A stretch of DNA of 64,000 nt from contig NC_134033.1 of NCBI RefSeq assembly GCF_964204645.1, forward strand, positions 13,332,155-13,396,154. The letters run 5' to 3'. This document shows positions 61,871-64,000 of the stretch, one piece after another. Under the pieces are notes generated by a model. It was given only the letters and a program-made list of their open reading frames with translations, had not been told where the DNA came from and did no database searches. Positions within the stretch are counted from its first letter, which is position 1, and each line of letters starts with the position of its first letter. This stretch comes from Tubulanus polymorphus. Lineage: Eukaryota > Nemertea > Palaeonemertea > Tubulaniformes > Tubulanidae. A program made the position numbers and the translations under genes.

Positions 61871-63429
61871 AAGAAAAAATGGATAAAAATTCCTCTTTTA
61901 AAATGTAGGTTTACTATACGTCAGTCTATATAGAGCGAAGCAAGACCTTTAAAAAGTGAAGTTATGTTGAATATTTATAAAACATCCGTTGGAGTAAAGA
62001 ATACACATCTTCCGCTTGTTTCGCTCTACAATTCTACTGTGAAAGCTGTGATAACAATCTAAACTTCTGCCTCAATTTTTCAAACACATTCAACCCGAAT
62101 TCCATCTGATTTAAATACAGTTTTCCAAACAAACGAATTCTAATCAAAATATCGAGGTTACCTATCCATCGAAACGGAAGCATATTTACAGTAAAATTCG
62201 GTTAACTCCATATCGGAATCGTCTAAAATAGTCGGTGAGTAATTCTAACATTTTAAAGCTCGCGAATGATATTTCAACTGAAAGTTTTAGCGCGGAAAAA
62301 ATTCGAAAGCTTCATATCGGATGCAGAGTATAGATCAGATTACTTAACAAACTACCTGAGTCCAACACGATCAAACTCTCTTCGACCCAAATCCGGATAG
62401 ACTTAATCCAGACAATATTCGCGGCCCATTTGTTCATTAATATACCAGAAAATGACTTTGAATCCGGATTTCCCGTAAACCGGATGAACTTTGTCGGCCC
62501 AGAATGCTCCGAATTAAGCGGACTTACTAACTTAACTTATAGAGAAAAAATACCTAATATTTCAACGCCAACAAATCCCACTTTTTCATGGATAGATTTA
62601 GGGCGATTGATTTAAAGAAACAATTTTTTATCTTTACGCGAAAAAGAATGACCGGACAATTCCCGTATCGTAATGAGAAATCTATAAACACCGAACAGAG
62701 AACAACGTGGAGGGAATAGAACTAAATCCAGAATGATAATCCGGTACACACAGCCACGCGCGCGCGAGTTTATCCTGATTAATCCTACACGAGAGTTAGT
62801 GCCGGTAACAACACTGCTTTATACTGAAACGGCTAACAGCACCGTACACAGTATTATACCGCACTACACTACTGCCCTCTCAATTTCATTCCCGGAACTC
62901 GGCGTAGAATTCATAAATATTGATCCTCCGTCAGTCTCCCCGCTAGGAAAAATACTCAACTATTTTACACCCGATATATATTTCTTAATTAGGTATGGAG
63001 CAGACGTAACAACGAGAAACGCTTACTCCGAGGGGATGCTTACAATACGCATTGTGTTATGCTTAAAAAAGGAAGTGAACGCGTTGTTTCCTTTCGTGTA
63101 CGGTTACCCGACCGAAATTCAAGTGTGTACCGATCAGATTCTTTTGATTCCGTATCGTGCTGCCGTCTGTGTGTTTTCGTAAACACCCATCAGGTGGCGT
63201 TCCGGTCGAAGATAAGGGGTTCGAGTAAACTAGGACGCCTTGAAAAACATGTCGATATTAGTTAATTATCTACAACAAATGACATGACATAGATAACATA
63301 AAACAGATCATCGATAAAGTTCTTTTGGATATCAATACCGATAATTGAATTGAATCGACCGGCAACCAGTCCAGCCCTGATATATCGATGATGTAAATCT
63401 TCTCAAAAAAGTTATCAAAAATTTGTCAA

Positions 63430-63625
63430 ACAGAAAATAAGTCACGAAATATATCTAACGCCAATAATCGCCAAAATTCACAATTGTAATCGTTATTTTG
63501 ACATGCCTATATTGATGACGTAGTGCATATCAACTCACACAGAACCCGTTTAAATAACGCATAGTCGATATCAATGTATATAAACATCATTGTAACGGTT
63601 TTTACAGCGTCAAAAAACCCAACAT
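63430..63625 (+). repeat. Dispersed repeat, right copy
   Basis: Partner of the repeat at 61690-61870, with the same order of shared words and several small insertions. Confidence 0.6.
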
Positions 63626-63739
63626 TCACCGAAATGCAAAAATTTGATCAAGCCATCGTACTAAGAATATCAGTAATCAATGCATCATTATACTAACTTG
63701 AACGAGTTGATTAAATATGAGAGGTTGTTTGTAACTTAC

Positions 63740-64000
63740 ACAGTCGCCTCTACAACATCATACGAGCTATAACTGAAAATAGCATCATTCGACCGATCGT
63801 CCGAATCAGTGAACCGCGAGTCTTCATTCGTGAAACAATCCTGGTAACTCGTCGGGTCGTAGCCGATCGGCGTCAACGGCGACGACGACAACCTTTTAGT
63901 GCCCAGTTGATCGGTGAGCAGCTGTTCTAACTCGGAAGAATCGGACCCGATCGAAAAACTACGAATTCGTAAGCATTGGCGTTTTTTCGTCACCAACGTC
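63740..64000 (-). CDS. Partial coding exon, possible long-isoform first exon of TSC22
   Basis: The minus strand is open from the window edge to 63740. It encodes a serine/aspartate-rich segment (LRIRSFSIGSDSSELEQLL; SSSPLTPIGYDPTSYQDCF; DSRFTDSDDRSNDAIFSYSS; YDVVEAT) and ends at a good donor GT|GTAAGT in phase 2. Phase 2 fits the TSC22 exon at 50310 directly ([11 protein letters not shown]) but not the acceptor side of the 58.9-kb exon. TSC22 genes typically have alternative long first exons, so this is a reasonable but unproven assignment. No family motif is recognised. Confidence 0.5.

Larger units (their letters stand above)
58930..63739. other. Upstream region of TSC22
   Basis: Presumed promoter of the TSC22 short form plus, if the edge exon at 63740 belongs to it, a long first intron. 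Two direct-repeat copies lie at about 61690-61870 and 63430-63625. A 149-codon frame at 62733-63182 (+) has no recognisable motif. A possible pogo-like relic spans about 62192-62527. Confidence 0.45.

Noticed and set aside
62733-63182. 149-codon plus-strand frame near the right edge
   Set aside because: No motif, no splice or initiation context, and composition similar to its surroundings; likely chance in a locally GC-richer stretch.

Overview
The window is animal nuclear DNA. It is AT-rich and has split genes with GT-AG introns, AATAAA signals, a nuclear tRNA and many short inverted-repeat elements. No bacterial or viral genes were seen. The gene set (glypican, 4EHP, eIF2A, RAMP4/SERP, TSC22, the cilium protein ODAD4 and a peptide-type GPCR) fits an invertebrate with motile cilia. 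A slowly evolving marine lineage such as a lophotrochozoan is my inference; the species cannot be named from the sequence. All multi-exon models were built by eye from splice signals, reading-phase continuity and remembered family sequences. For each of the seven primary multi-exon models the exon lengths sum to an exact multiple of three.

Layout. 1-4.1 kb: no gene seen, one inverted-repeat element. 4.1-6.8 kb (-): eIF4E2/4EHP, seven coding exons. 8.4-13.9 kb (+): GPC3/5-type (dally-like) glypican, eight coding exons including a 12-nt microexon, divergent from eIF4E2. 14-19.5 kb: repeats only. 19.58-31.4 kb (+): two-domain FAM151A/menorin-type gene with two phase-matched candidate first exons; a tRNA-Gln(CTG) lies antisense just after the first. 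Its sixth intron holds a complete ODAD4/TTC25 gene on the opposite strand (28.0-30.0 kb). 33.0-34.1 kb (+): intronless rhodopsin-class GPCR. 35.7-40.0 kb (-): eIF2A, sixteen coding exons. 42.0-43.5 kb (-): SERP/RAMP4, three exons. 47.9-58.9 kb (-): TSC22-domain gene, with a possible long-isoform first exon at the right edge (63.7-64.0 kb, cut by the window end).

Together the genes cover translation control (4EHP, eIF2A), ER stress and secretion (SERP), heparan-sulfate signalling (glypican), axonemal dynein docking (ODAD4) and transcription (TSC22). Nothing suggests an operon or a single pathway.

The most notable finding is in eIF2A. One 102-nt exon is flanked by two introns with minor-spliceosome (U12) signals: an AT-AC intron with ATATCCTTTT and a GT-AG intron with GTATCCTTTTTC. 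Each has a CCTTAA-type branch site 11-14 nt from its 3' end. Other points are the nested antisense ODAD4 gene, the apparent loss of active-site residues in the first FAM151 domain, a 230-bp near-perfect inverted repeat, and several families of short non-autonomous transposons with recognisable termini and target duplications.
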